From contig DESK01000038.1 in assembly GCA_002361955.1 (NCBI GenBank), positions 1-40,909 on the forward strand: a stretch of 40,909 bases of DNA, given 5' to 3'. The DNA comes from Lachnospiraceae bacterium UBA3316. Lineage in GTDB: Bacteria > Bacillota > Clostridia > Lachnospirales > Lachnospiraceae. Positions 1 through 6,752 of this stretch are shown here, one piece after another (the first letter of the stretch is position 1; the number at the start of each line of letters is the position of its first letter). The notes under the pieces are model-generated. The model was not told where the DNA came from. It saw only the letters and a program-made list of their open reading frames with translations, and searched no databases. Made by a program: the position numbers and the translations under genes.

Positions 1-114
1 GTACAGTTATCAGGTCAGATACTGTTCCGTGAATAATTCAGGTTAAAGAATCTGCCGCACGGCGGCAAAAGAAAAAAAGCCGTCGTATAGCAGAAACATT
101 TCTATGCGCTTATG

Positions 115-150
115 AAGGGGCTGTCGGTAAATAGATAGCCCCTTTGCTTT
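115..150 (+). terminator. Intrinsic terminator of a gene upstream of the window
   Basis: AAGGGGCT (115-122) pairs with AGCCCCTT (137-144) and is followed by a broken T run to about 150. It would stop a + strand transcript entering from the left. The first ~45 bases may hold the 3' end of that upstream gene, since all three + frames close within 45 bases, but too little is left to name it. Confidence 0.6.
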
Positions 151-331
151 TCCCAATCCGTATCTTTGCTTAACTTCGTGCTTTCTGATAAAAAGAGTGT
201 GTAAGTCGAAAACGCTTATATCAAGAAAGGAAGATTTATATTGTCTAAAATCCACTTTCCCCCCTTTAAAGTGGAAATAAAGTTTTCACTTTAGCGCAAA
301 GAGTGGCGCTTCCCCGCAAGAAATAGAAGGT
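151..331. other. Non-coding stretch with an inverted repeat
   Basis: I see no convincing gene between the terminator and the antitoxin promoter. CCACTTT (252-258) and AAAGTGG (268-274) form a 7-bp inverted repeat, directly followed by a second smaller one (AAAGT/ACTTT, about 280-292). A 70-codon minus-strand reading frame at 43-255 crosses the terminator palindrome, has no clear ribosome site and resembles nothing I recognise. Confidence 0.4.
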
Positions 332-360
332 TTGACAAATGTACCATGGTGGTTTATAAT
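332..360 (+). promoter_or_regulatory. Consensus promoter of the antitoxin RNA
   Basis: TTGACA (332-337), a 17-bp spacer and TATAAT (355-360): a perfect match to the sigma-A consensus. It faces the toxin gene and has no reading frame directly downstream, so it most likely drives the antisense RNA that starts near 367. Confidence 0.85.
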
Positions 361-366
361 GTGCTT

Positions 367-463
367 AACAAGACAGCCGGAAGGTGACCGTAACTCACCC
401 GTCCCGGCGAAACATTGGCTAAAAAATAGTCGTCAGCTTTTCCAGGGCAGGACGGCTATTTTT
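367..463 (+). ncRNA. Antitoxin RNA of a type I toxin-antitoxin pair (RatA/RNA II-like)
   Basis: A roughly 97-nt untranslated RNA is predicted from the consensus promoter to the terminator ending at 463. Its 5' half folds as GCCGG (376-380)/CCGGC (404-408) with inner GGTGA/TCACC. It carries CAAGAC (369-374), CGGAA (378-382) and GGTG (383-386), which recur in the same order on this strand at 558-575, inside the toxin gene's 5' leader. The antitoxin RNA is therefore complementary to the toxin leader there. Its 3' end overlaps the toxin mRNA through the shared terminator. This matches the known Fst/par and txpA/ratA designs. The start and size are inferred, not measured. Confidence 0.75.
422..463. 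terminator. Bidirectional terminator shared by toxin and antitoxin
   Basis: AAAAATAGTCGTC (422-434) pairs with GACGGCTATTTTT (451-463): 13 pairs with one G-U. Both flanks are A/T runs, so it can end transcripts in both directions. The toxin stop codon lies inside the stem, so the two RNAs overlap antisense here. Confidence 0.85.
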
Positions 464-539
464 TATGTGTATAATTTAGAACGGCGATGATTACGTTAAC
501 AGCTGTCAAGATAATCATGAATTCTTCGTATGTACTCAT
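456..539 (-). CDS. Holin-like type I toxin peptide, 27 aa
   Basis: The peptide starts Met-Ser-Thr-Tyr-Glu-Glu-Phe, then has one hydrophobic helix (about residues 7-22, rich in Ile, Leu, Val, Ala), and ends in Asn-Tyr-Thr-His-Lys-Lys. A short acidic head, one membrane span and a basic tail are the hallmarks of putative holin-like toxins (Fst/TxpA type, Hol_Tox-like). Such peptides insert into the cytoplasmic membrane and damage it when the antitoxin RNA is lost. The ribosome site is GGGGTGG, six bases before the ATG, and sits in a leader hairpin. The stop codon is in the shared terminator. It is well below usual gene-caller length limits. The family call rests on size, topology, sequence style and the antisense RNA; toxicity is inferred. 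Confidence 0.8.
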   Translation of the reverse strand: MSTYEEFMIILTAVNVIIAVLNYTHKK

Positions 540-544
540 AAACA

Positions 545-576
545 CCACCCCTTTCCGCAAGACTCGGAACGGGTGG
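545..576 (-). promoter_or_regulatory. Hairpin hiding the toxin ribosome-binding site
   Basis: In + coordinates CCACCC (545-550) pairs with GGGTGG (571-576), and TTCCG (553-557) with CGGAA (565-569), leaving a 7-base loop (558-564). On the toxin mRNA this buries the GGGGTGG ribosome site and exposes the loop AGTCTTG. The loop is complementary to CAAGAC near the antitoxin RNA 5' end, a likely first-contact (kissing) site. Confidence 0.7.
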
Positions 577-607
577 GAGCACGTCCCCCGGCTGCCCGGT
601 TAAGCAT

Positions 608-613
608 ATTATA
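608..613 (-). promoter_or_regulatory. Probable -10 box of the toxin gene
   Basis: On the minus strand this reads TATAAT in an A/T-rich tract, giving a start near 600 and a toxin mRNA of about 180 nt. I do not see a good -35 at the expected distance, so expression may be weak. Confidence 0.5.
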
Positions 614-677
614 TTTTTCTGGTACAAGGGGATCCGCCTGAGCGGAAGGAAAGGATTTGACTAGAGTGTGTATAGAA

Positions 678-706
678 TAAAAAAGAGCCTTGATTTTCAA
701 GGCTCT
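678..706 (-). terminator. Terminator of the tRNA-Ala gene
   Basis: AGAGCCTTGA (684-693) and TCAAGGCTCT (697-706) form a perfect 10-bp stem. On the minus strand it is followed by a T run, directly downstream of the tRNA. Confidence 0.85.
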
Positions 707-713
707 CCGGTAC

Positions 714-786
714 TGGAGCATATGAGATTCGAACTCACGGCCTCCACAATGCGAATGTGGCGCGCTCCCAACTGCGCTAATGCCCC
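714..786 (-). tRNA. tRNA-Ala(CGC)
   Basis: 73 nt on the minus strand that fold as a full cloverleaf. Acceptor GGGGCAT pairs with ATGCTCC, D stem GCGC/GCGC, anticodon stem CCACA/TGTGG around the loop TTCGCAT, and T arm GTGAG/CTCAT with TTCGAAT. The anticodon CGC reads the alanine codon GCG. The base after the stem is A and the gene does not encode the 3' CCA, so nucleotidyltransferase must add it. It is a single-gene unit with its own promoter and terminator. Confidence 0.93.
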
Positions 787-794
787 CTAGCTTT

Positions 795-822
795 AGTATA
801 GCACAAAATCCTGAAAAATCAA
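795..822 (-). promoter_or_regulatory. Promoter of tRNA-Ala
   Basis: On the minus strand: TTGATT (822-817), a 16-bp spacer and TATACT (800-795), ending 8 bases before the tRNA 5' end. The -35 box lies at the edge of the 805-870 inverted repeat. Confidence 0.6.
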
Positions 823-870
823 GAGTGAGTTGCACGAATTGCAGGATTTTTCGGGATTTTTCAGGATTTT
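805..870. repeat. Perfect 16-bp inverted repeat beside tRNA-Ala
   Basis: AAAATCCTGAAAAATC (805-820) is the exact reverse complement of 855-870, 34 bases apart. The right side also holds four nearly tandem copies of a CAGGATTTT-like unit (842-880). One arm covers the tRNA promoter spacer. No coding role is seen; binding site or decayed repeat are both possible. Confidence 0.7.
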
Positions 871-1150
871 CCCAGGATTTCGCCGCCGGGAAGGGAAAAA
901 CCCATTACAGGCCGCCGAAGGAAATCTTCGGAAATGGGCGAGAAAGGCTTTCAGAAAAGAAGTTTTCGTTGTATAATATGTATGGTTTCAGTGTCAAAAG
1001 TCCGAATTCACGTCATGCTTGCATGACAGTGGATGAGAGACTTTATGACATGCCTGGAAATGAGGAAGAAGTGGGGAAGGGGGCCCGCGGATTCCGAATT
1101 TTCAGGAGGATTGTGGGAGCGCTGTGCGCGGAACAATCCGTGAACCAGTT
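871..1150. other. Non-coding stretch with a palindrome and an orphan -10 box
   Basis: No gene is supported here. A TATAAT box sits at 972-977 with only a weak -35 (TTTCAG, 949-954). GTCATGC (1012-1018) and GCATGAC (1021-1027) form a perfect 7-bp inverted repeat around TT, the size and shape of a dimeric regulator site. A 58-codon frame at 978-1154 has no ribosome site and looks random. Confidence 0.4.
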
Positions 1151-1180
1151 TTGACACTTAAATCATATGTATCGTATGAA
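1151..1180 (+). promoter_or_regulatory. Candidate promoter of the PPT/FrhB operon
   Basis: TTGACA (1151-1156), an 18-bp spacer and TATGAA (1175-1180). The -35 is perfect and the -10 is weak, which suits a regulated promoter. Transcription would begin just at the hairpin that follows. Confidence 0.45.
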
Positions 1181-1181
1181 A

Positions 1182-1210
1182 CCGCCGCAGGCAAAGAGCC
1201 TGTCCGGCGG
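1182..1210 (+). other. Leader hairpin before the PPT/FrhB gene
   Basis: CCGCCG/CGGCGG plus CAGGC/GCCTG form an 11-bp GC-rich hairpin with loop AAAGA and a two-base bulge. No T run follows, so it is not a simple terminator. A second hairpin (CGGCC/GGCCG, about 1234-1253) lies between it and the ribosome site. Both could stabilise the 5' end or regulate the operon. Confidence 0.45.
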
Positions 1211-1277
1211 GGGGATCTGTATAAAAAGCATTTCGGCCAGGTACAGGGAGGCCGGAATTATGATATAGGAGGACAGC

Positions 1278-4265
1278 ATGATAGATAAGACGAAAGACCA
1301 GCTTGCGGCGATCCAGGGGAAGACCTATGATATCGGGCTTCTGGGAGACTGGCAGGGCAGAAGGTATGTGAATGAACTGGCCGCCTACAGCTTAAAGACT
1401 GTGTTGGAGCGTATGGGGTATTCCGTGCTTGTGATCGACGGCCAGGAGGAACCTGAGCTTCTCAATCCATTCTGCGGCACTTTTATGGTAAACAGCAGCC
1501 AGCCGTGGGAGTATGAAGCGGCAAAGGCTTTTGGAAAGAGATTTTATCTGGATTTTGCGGAGGACGCAAAAAAGAAGATTGCCTACGGAGTTTCCTTCGG
1601 AAAGGACAAGTCATCCGTTCCCATCGGGGAGATCGCAGGGACGACAAAGCTGATCCATCGGTTCAGCTCCATTTCCGCCCGGGAAGAAGACGCTGTGGAA
1701 ATTTTGAAAAATGAGTTCGGCGTTGAGGGACCGCAGGTGCTGGACAGTGTGCTTCTGCTGGAGCGGGCGGATTACGAAAAGCTGGCAGAGAAAAGCAGGA
1801 GAAAAGAAAAAGGCTACGTCCTGGCCGATCTGGAAAAGATTACGCCGGAGACGGAGGAACTGTTTGACGCTGTCGCTAAAAAGAAAGGACAAAAGCTTGT
1901 AAAGATCACAGAGGAAAGGGAGCTTACGGCTGCCGACTGGGTAGCCCTGGTGATGGATGCGTCCTGTGTGATCACAGATTCCTGTCAGGGGGCGGAGCTG
2001 GCGCTGCTCTTTGAGAAGCCTGTGATCTGCTTGGCAGACAAGGAGCAGGGCAGGAAGGAGCTTCCTTCCCTGGCAGATCTGTTCGCGTTGAACCACCGCC
2101 TGTTTGGAAAGCCTGCCAGGGCTGCGGCAAAGGCAGAGCTTTTGGAAAAAATGGATGTTTCCCGTATCCGCAAAGTGCTGGAGATGGAGCGGGCACGGTC
2201 AGAAAAATGGCTGCGTGAGGCGCTGAAGGCGCCGGGGGCGGAGCTGAAAAATATAACCTGTGTCACAAAGAAGGAGTGCTGCGGCTGCGGAGCCTGCTAC
2301 AACAGCTGTCCTGTAGGCGCTATCACCATGGAATACGACGACGAGGGCTTCCTCTATCCTGTGATTGATGATGAAAAATGCATCCGCTGCGGGAAATGTG
2401 TGAAGGCCTGCCCGTCCCTCCATGCCAAACGGGATCATTTCAAGGTGCCGGATATGTATGCGGCCTACGGTGACAACCAGGTCCGTTCCGTGAGCTCTTC
2501 CGGCGGTATTTTCTCACTGGCGGCAGAGTATGTTCTGAAAAACGGCGGGGCAGTCTGCGGGGCGGCTTTTGACGAAAACCATAAGCTTTCTCATGTGGTG
2601 ATTTACGACGAGAAGGATATGGGCCCCTTAAGAGCCTCCAAGTATCTTCAGAGTAATACGGTAAAGACGTACCAGGAGATCAAAAAGGTGCTGGATCAGG
2701 GAAAGCCGGCCCTGTATTCCGGCTGTCCCTGCCAGATCGCGGGACTGCGCAGCTATCTGGGGAAGGACTATGACAACCTGTACACCCTGGATGTGCTGTG
2801 CCACGGCGGCCCTTCCCCGGTATGGTTCCAAAAATATCTGAAAGAGGTTCACGGAGGGAAGAAGATTTCGTATATCGGTTTCAGGGACAAGGATTATTAT
2901 GGATGGTCTACGGAGATGACCGTCAAATACGAGAACGGTGACGTGTACCGAAAGGTGAGAAGCGAGGACTTGCATTACCGTTCCTTCCTTCCCTGCCTTT
3001 CCGTGCGGCCCCATTGCCAGGTGTGCCTGTACTCGGCGATTCCCCGCCAAGGTGATTTTACACTGGGTGATTTTTGGGGCGTCCAGAAATATGATCCCAA
3101 ACTGACGGACGGCTATGGCACCTCCATTCTTTCCGTCAACAGTGAAAAAGGAAGAAAGCTTCTGGATGCGATCAGGGAAAAGCTGGTGCTGCTGGAACCC
3201 ATTGACCTGCAGTATATCCTTACCCACGGGCAGCCCTTTGCCCGTCCCTTTAAAAATAATGCCATGCGCTATCGTTTTGTCCGCATGATCAGGGACTGCT
3301 CCTACGCGAGAACGATCGAGTGCTGTGCCGCCAACTTTTTTGAGTATGCCTTATATGGCATGAACGGGGACAGCTACGGGGATATTTTGAATTATTATGC
3401 CCTGTATAAGATCATGAGCCGGATGAATTACTCTGTGCTGATGGTGCGAAGGGTCAAGGAGGATCAAAAAAAGATCACGCCTCTGGAACACAGGCTCACC
3501 GCCTTTGCCAACCGCTACTATCCAAAGGTCAGCGCGGTGGACAGGATCGGGAAGATGGACACCTTAAAAGGCACCTGCCGGGGGCTTCTGGCAGGACCGA
3601 ACCAGGTATGGGACGAGAGGCGCGGCCCCCTGTTTGGGTTTGCCGAAAAGGAGCAGAAAAAAGTATTTTTCGAAAAAGAGATCGGGAATCCTTTAAGCCC
3701 CCTGTTTTTGCTGGGACAAAAGGAGTACGATGAGCTAGTAAAATACGCGGATATCTCATTGCCGGAAAACTATACGGCCGTCTATCTGGAGAAGGGAAGC
3801 GCCCGGGCGGCGGAAATCCTTGCCAGGGCCGGAAAAAATACGGTGGTTTTGGACGATGATATGATGGTGGAAAACTGGATAGCGGCGATCAAATACGCCG
3901 GGTGTGTAGTCACAGACCGGGCGGACGCGGCAGCCATGGCTGCGCTGTATCAAGTGCCTCTGAAGGTATACCGTCCGGAAGCGGCATTGGAGGGCTGCCT
4001 GAAGCGCCTGGGGATCACAGGGGCAGTCATTGACAGCGAAGAGGGGCTGGCTGACGGGAAAGCCTTTGCTTCCTGGGAGGCAGCGCGGGGAGAGATCAAA
4101 GGATATCGGGAACAGACGGCAGAGCGCTTAAAAAGAAAGCTGAAATACCACAGGCGCCCGAAGGATATCGCCCGGGGGGTAAAGCGCAGAACGGTGGGCT
4201 TTGCCAAAAACCATCTGCCGGATTCCGCGAAGCAGGTGATCAAACGCATGCTCGGAAGAGGCTGA
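1278..4265 (+). CDS. Fusion protein: PPT-like / ferredoxin-FrhB / PPT-like
   Basis: 995 aa in three parts. Residues ~15-310 resemble the polysaccharide pyruvyl transferase (PPT, CsaB-like) fold. Residues 334-378 hold two 4Fe-4S motifs (C334-C337-C340-C344-Pro and C368-C371-C374-C378-Pro). Residues ~395-660 match the coenzyme F420 hydrogenase/dehydrogenase beta-subunit (FrhB/FdhB) family, with Ser-Gly-Gly-Ile-Phe and Gly-Cys-Pro-Cys-Gln motifs. Residues ~680-950 are a second PPT-like half. The PPT motif Asp-Ser-Phe-His-Gly is changed to Asp-Ser-Cys-Gln-Gly (234-238) and Asp-Arg-Ala-Asp-Ala (880-884), so both halves probably lack transferase activity. Proteins joining FrhB-type domains to PPT occur in clostridial polysaccharide loci; the redox substrate is unknown. 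The start has AGGAGG eight bases upstream. The intact PPT gene follows, likely in the same operon. Confidence 0.8.
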   Translation: MIDKTKDQLAAIQGKTYDIGLLGDWQGRRYVNELAAYSLKTVLERMGYSVLVIDGQEEPELLNPFCGTFMVNSSQPWEYEAAKAFGKRFYLDFAEDAKKKIAYGVSFGKDKSSVPIGEIAGTTKLIHRFSSISAREEDAVEILKNEFGVEGPQVLDSVLLLERADYEKLAEKSRRKEKGYVLADLEKITPETEELFDAVAKKKGQKLVKITEERELTAADWVALVMDASCVITDSCQGAELALLFEKPVICLADKEQGRKELPSLADLFALNHRLFGKPARAAAKAELLEKMDVSRIRKVLEMERARSEKWLREALKAPGAELKNITCVTKKECCGCGACYNSCPVGAITMEYDDEGFLYPVIDDEKCIRCGKCVKACPSLHAKRDHFKVPDMYAAYGDNQVRSVSSSGGIFSLAAEYVLKNGGAVCGAAFDENHKLSHVVIYDEKDMGPLRASKYLQSNTVKTYQEIKKVLDQGKPALYSGCPCQIAGLRSYLGKDYDNLYTLDVLCHGGPSPVWFQKYLKEVHGGKKISYIGFRDKDYYGWSTEMTVKYENGDVYRKVRSEDLHYRSFLPCLSVRPHCQVCLYSAIPRQGDFTLGDFWGVQKYDPKLTDGYGTSILSVNSEKGRKLLDAIREKLVLLEPIDLQYILTHGQPFARPFKNNAMRYRFVRMIRDCSYARTIECCAANFFEYALYGMNGDSYGDILNYYALYKIMSRMNYSVLMVRRVKEDQKKITPLEHRLTAFANRYYPKVSAVDRIGKMDTLKGTCRGLLAGPNQVWDERRGPLFGFAEKEQKKVFFEKEIGNPLSPLFLLGQKEYDELVKYADISLPENYTAVYLEKGSARAAEILARAGKNTVVLDDDMMVENWIAAIKYAGCVVTDRADAAAMAALYQVPLKVYRPEAALEGCLKRLGITGAVIDSEEGLADGKAFASWEAARGEIKGYREQTAERLKRKLKYHRRPKDIARGVKRRTVGFAKNHLPDSAKQVIKRMLGRG

Positions 4266-4346
4266 TCAGGCGGAGGATGGCCGGCCGTTATGGAGCGGCT
4301 TCAAAGAAAGATATGGCACACGATGGAGGTGCCGCTGGAGGTTACA

Positions 4347-5546
4347 ATGGACAAGCATTATGATGTGGGAATACTTGGCGTATGGTTCGGATGCAATTAT
4401 GGAAGCATTGCGACGTATTACTGCCTGCACCAGGCGGTGGAGAGCCTTGGAAAATCAGTTCTGATGGTGCACCGTCCCTGGATCAAGCCCTTTGACCAGG
4501 AAGCTATGGAAAAGAGGCATTCTTTAAAATTTGCCAGAAAGCATTATGAGATCAGTGAATGTTACCAGGTCGAGGATACAAAAAAGCTGAACGACCTGTG
4601 CGATACCTTTCTCCTGGGGGCTGACCAGCTCTGGAAATACGGGGTCACGAAAATCTTTGGTCACAGCTATTTTCTGGATTTCGCGGAGGAAGGAAAGCGG
4701 CGGATCGCTTATGCCACCTCCTTCGGATCGGACCGTTTTATCGCTCCCTGGAGCTTTATGTGGAAGGCAGTGAAATGTCTGCGGCGTATGAACTATGTGT
4801 CCGTCCGGGAGGAGATCAATGTCAGAATGTGCCGGAAGATGCTGGGGATCGAGGCAAAGCATGTCCTGGATCCGGTACTTCTCTGTGATTCCAGTGTGCT
4901 GGGAAACGTGGCGGAGGAATCTTCCAGGGAGAAAAAGACGGGCTATATCGCGGCCTATATTTTAGACCCCACGCCGCAAAAGAGAGCGGCGCTGCTCCGC
5001 ATGGCGGAAAAATACCAGAAAGATCTGGTGGTTATGCTGGATGGCTGGCCAAACCTGTTTAAGAAAAACAAGGAGGCCATGGACCTTCCGGAGTATACGG
5101 TTTCTGACCTGGATGTGACAGACTGGCTGTTTTATTTCAAACACGCGGACATAGTCATCACCGATTCCTTCCATGGAACCTGCGTGGCGATGCTGTTTGA
5201 AAAGCCGTTTTATGCCATCACAAATCCGCAGAGAGGAGCCGACCGCTTCATTTCCCTGCTGACGGATTTTGACCTGATGAGCCATTACGTTACCAATCCG
5301 GACAAGATCGGGGCCCAGGAGCTGCCGGAGATTGATTATGGGGAAGTGAACAGGAAGCTTGCCGCCAAACGGCAGGAGTCCTTCGCATGGCTGAAGAACG
5401 CCCTGGAGTCCCCGGAGGAAAACCATTCCGTGGTCATCAAAGAGGAAAAGCTGTATCCTCTGCGGGTGCTGAAGTCTATCGGGATGTTTGAGATGGCAAA
5501 GAATACAAAGCTGAAGAAGCTGTATCATAAGGTTACGGGGAGATAG
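4347..5546 (+). CDS. Polysaccharide pyruvyl transferase family protein
   Basis: 399 aa from the chosen start. It opens with Tyr-Asp-Val-Gly-Ile-Leu-Gly and an Asn-Tyr-Gly motif, has Gly-Ala-Asp-Gln-Leu-Trp (~90-95) and the family signature Asp-Ser-Phe-His-Gly (273-277). The family moves pyruvate from phosphoenolpyruvate onto sugars of cell-wall or exopolysaccharides as ketals. No signal or membrane segment is seen, so it should act in the cytoplasm. The ATG at 4347 has TGGAGG five bases upstream. An in-frame ATG at 4290 would add 19 residues but its GGAGG is 13 bases away. It resembles both outer parts of the preceding fusion, so the three PPT units probably arose by duplication. A strong terminator follows. 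Confidence 0.85.
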   Translation: MDKHYDVGILGVWFGCNYGSIATYYCLHQAVESLGKSVLMVHRPWIKPFDQEAMEKRHSLKFARKHYEISECYQVEDTKKLNDLCDTFLLGADQLWKYGVTKIFGHSYFLDFAEEGKRRIAYATSFGSDRFIAPWSFMWKAVKCLRRMNYVSVREEINVRMCRKMLGIEAKHVLDPVLLCDSSVLGNVAEESSREKKTGYIAAYILDPTPQKRAALLRMAEKYQKDLVVMLDGWPNLFKKNKEAMDLPEYTVSDLDVTDWLFYFKHADIVITDSFHGTCVAMLFEKPFYAITNPQRGADRFISLLTDFDLMSHYVTNPDKIGAQELPEIDYGEVNRKLAAKRQESFAWLKNALESPEENHSVVIKEEKLYPLRVLKSIGMFEMAKNTKLKKLYHKVTGR

Positions 5547-5587
5547 AAAGCTCCTTTTCAATAACCAGAAGACACAAAGCGAACAAA

Positions 5588-5623
5588 ATCCCTGGCAGAC
5601 CAAAAATCTGCCGGGGATTTTTC
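5588..5623 (+). terminator. Terminator of the PPT operon
   Basis: ATCCCTGGCAGA (5588-5599) pairs with TCTGCCGGGGAT (5607-5618), 12 bp with one T-G pair, followed by a T run. Confidence 0.9.
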
Positions 5624-5653
5624 TTGCCGTTACGGGAGAGAACCTGCTATAAT
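5624..5653 (+). promoter_or_regulatory. Promoter of the acylphosphatase gene
   Basis: TTGCCG (5624-5629), an 18-bp spacer and a perfect TATAAT (5648-5653), directly after the terminator. Confidence 0.65.
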
Positions 5654-5714
5654 TGGAAAAGGCAATAAAGAAGGCGGGATCGGCATGAGGGCGTCCGTTT
5701 GGGAGGTGGGATTT

Positions 5715-5984
5715 ATGGTAAGAAAGAGGATCTATTTTTCCGGGCAGGTCCAGGGCGTGGGCTTTCGGTACCGGGCGACCTGGATCGCCCGAACGCTGGG
5801 GCTGACGGGATGGGTCATGAACCTGCCGGATGGGCGGGTGGAGATGGAAGTACAGGGAGATCCCTATACGGTCGGGCAGATGGTTCAGAGACTGTATGAG
5901 GAGAGAGGGATACGGATCTCCTTTATCGAATCGGAGGATATCGAGGTAAACATATCCGAGAGAAAATTCAGGGAGATGTACTAG
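5715..5984 (+). CDS. acyP: Acylphosphatase
   Basis: 89 aa, the usual size for this small cytoplasmic enzyme, which hydrolyses the carboxyl-phosphate bond of acyl phosphates. The signature Gly-Gln-Val-Gln-Gly-Val-Gly-Phe-Arg gives the phosphate-binding Arg18, and Gly-Trp-Val-Met-Asn gives the catalytic Asn36. The start at 5715 has GGGAGGTGG seven bases upstream and gives the normal N-terminus; an in-frame ATG at 5685 would add ten atypical residues. A small inverted repeat and a GNAT gene follow. Confidence 0.93.
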   Translation: MVRKRIYFSGQVQGVGFRYRATWIARTLGLTGWVMNLPDGRVEMEVQGDPYTVGQMVQRLYEERGIRISFIESEDIEVNISERKFREMY

Positions 5985-5990
5985 TATGAT

Positions 5991-6008
5991 CCACGGCAAT
6001 TACCGTGG
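5991..6008 (+). other. Short hairpin between acyP and the GNAT gene
   Basis: CCACGG (5991-5996) and CCGTGG (6003-6008) around CAATTA. No T run follows, so it is at most a weak terminator or a processing site. Confidence 0.4.
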
Positions 6009-6086
6009 GCCATACCAGACCCAGGCAGCCGGATGGCGGAAATGTTACAGATAGATAGCGTAAAAAGTGAAAGGCGGATGATAATA

Positions 6087-6572
6087 ATGGAAATAACGGT
6101 ACGGAAATATGAGATAGAGGATCTTCCGGAGATGACGGAGATCTGGAATGAAGTGGTGGAAGAAGGAGTGGCTTTTCCGCAGATGGAGCCGCTGACCGGG
6201 CAGGAGGCGGCTGCTTTTTTCGGAAGCCAGAGCTTTTCCGCTGTGGCTGAAAAGGACGGGGAAATCCTGGGGCTTTACATTCTGCATCCCAATAATGTGG
6301 GACGCTGCGGCCATTTGTCAAACGCAAGCTATGCCGTCAAAAGTACGGCCCGGGGCATGGGCATCGGAGAAGCTTTGGTAAAGCACTGTATGGAGAAGGG
6401 AGCGGAGCTCGGATTTCGCGTTTTGCAGTTCAACGCAGTCGTATGCACCAATGAGAGAGCGATCGCGCTCTACGACAAGCTCGGTTTTGTGAAGCTTGGA
6501 ACCGTACCGGGGGGCTTTCTTATGAAAGATGGCACCTATGAGGACATTGTTCTCTTTTACCATGTCCTGTAA
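6087..6572 (+). CDS. GNAT family N-acetyltransferase
   Basis: 161 aa. Cytoplasmic enzyme of the Gcn5-related family, moving an acetyl group from acetyl-CoA to an amine. The acetyl-CoA loop Arg-Gly-Met-Gly-Ile-Gly lies near residues 90-95, and the C-terminal pattern Asn-Glu-Arg-Ala-Ile-Ala-Leu-Tyr-Asp-Lys-Leu-Gly-Phe is typical. The substrate cannot be read from sequence. The start at 6087 was chosen because AGGCGG lies ten bases upstream; ATG at 6078 is possible, and the longer in-frame start at 6033 has no ribosome site. Confidence 0.88.
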   Translation: MEITVRKYEIEDLPEMTEIWNEVVEEGVAFPQMEPLTGQEAAAFFGSQSFSAVAEKDGEILGLYILHPNNVGRCGHLSNASYAVKSTARGMGIGEALVKHCMEKGAELGFRVLQFNAVVCTNERAIALYDKLGFVKLGTVPGGFLMKDGTYEDIVLFYHVL

Positions 6573-6628
6573 CAGCTGCCCATCATCTTGGCAAGGATAA
6601 TAAAGCCTTTAAAAATTTATCACTTCCG

Positions 6629-6657
6629 TTGCAAAAGCTCCTAAAAGATGCTATGAT
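6629..6657 (+). promoter_or_regulatory. Promoter of the EEP-family gene
   Basis: TTGCAA (6629-6634), a 17-bp spacer and TATGAT (6652-6657). The leader of about 90 nt holds a GTGCCC/GGGCAC hairpin (6710-6735) just before the AAGGAGGA ribosome site, which could tune translation. Confidence 0.65.
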
Positions 6658-6752
6658 ATTCATAAAACTGTACAGGTAAGATAAAAATTTCAGAAGAAGT
6701 AACATAGAAGTGCCCGGGGCAGTTCGGGTGGGCACAGAAGGAGGAAAACAGC

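Noticed and set aside
43..255. 70-codon minus-strand reading frame
   Set aside because: It crosses a plus-strand terminator palindrome, has no clear ribosome site and no recognisable domain.
536..835. 99-codon minus-strand reading frame over the tRNA
   Set aside because: It reads through tRNA-Ala and the tRNA terminator and overlaps the toxin leader; it cannot be a real gene.
780..1154. 124-codon plus-strand frame before the PPT operon
   Set aside because: It starts in the tRNA 5' end, runs through inverted repeats and lacks a ribosome site; composition looks random.
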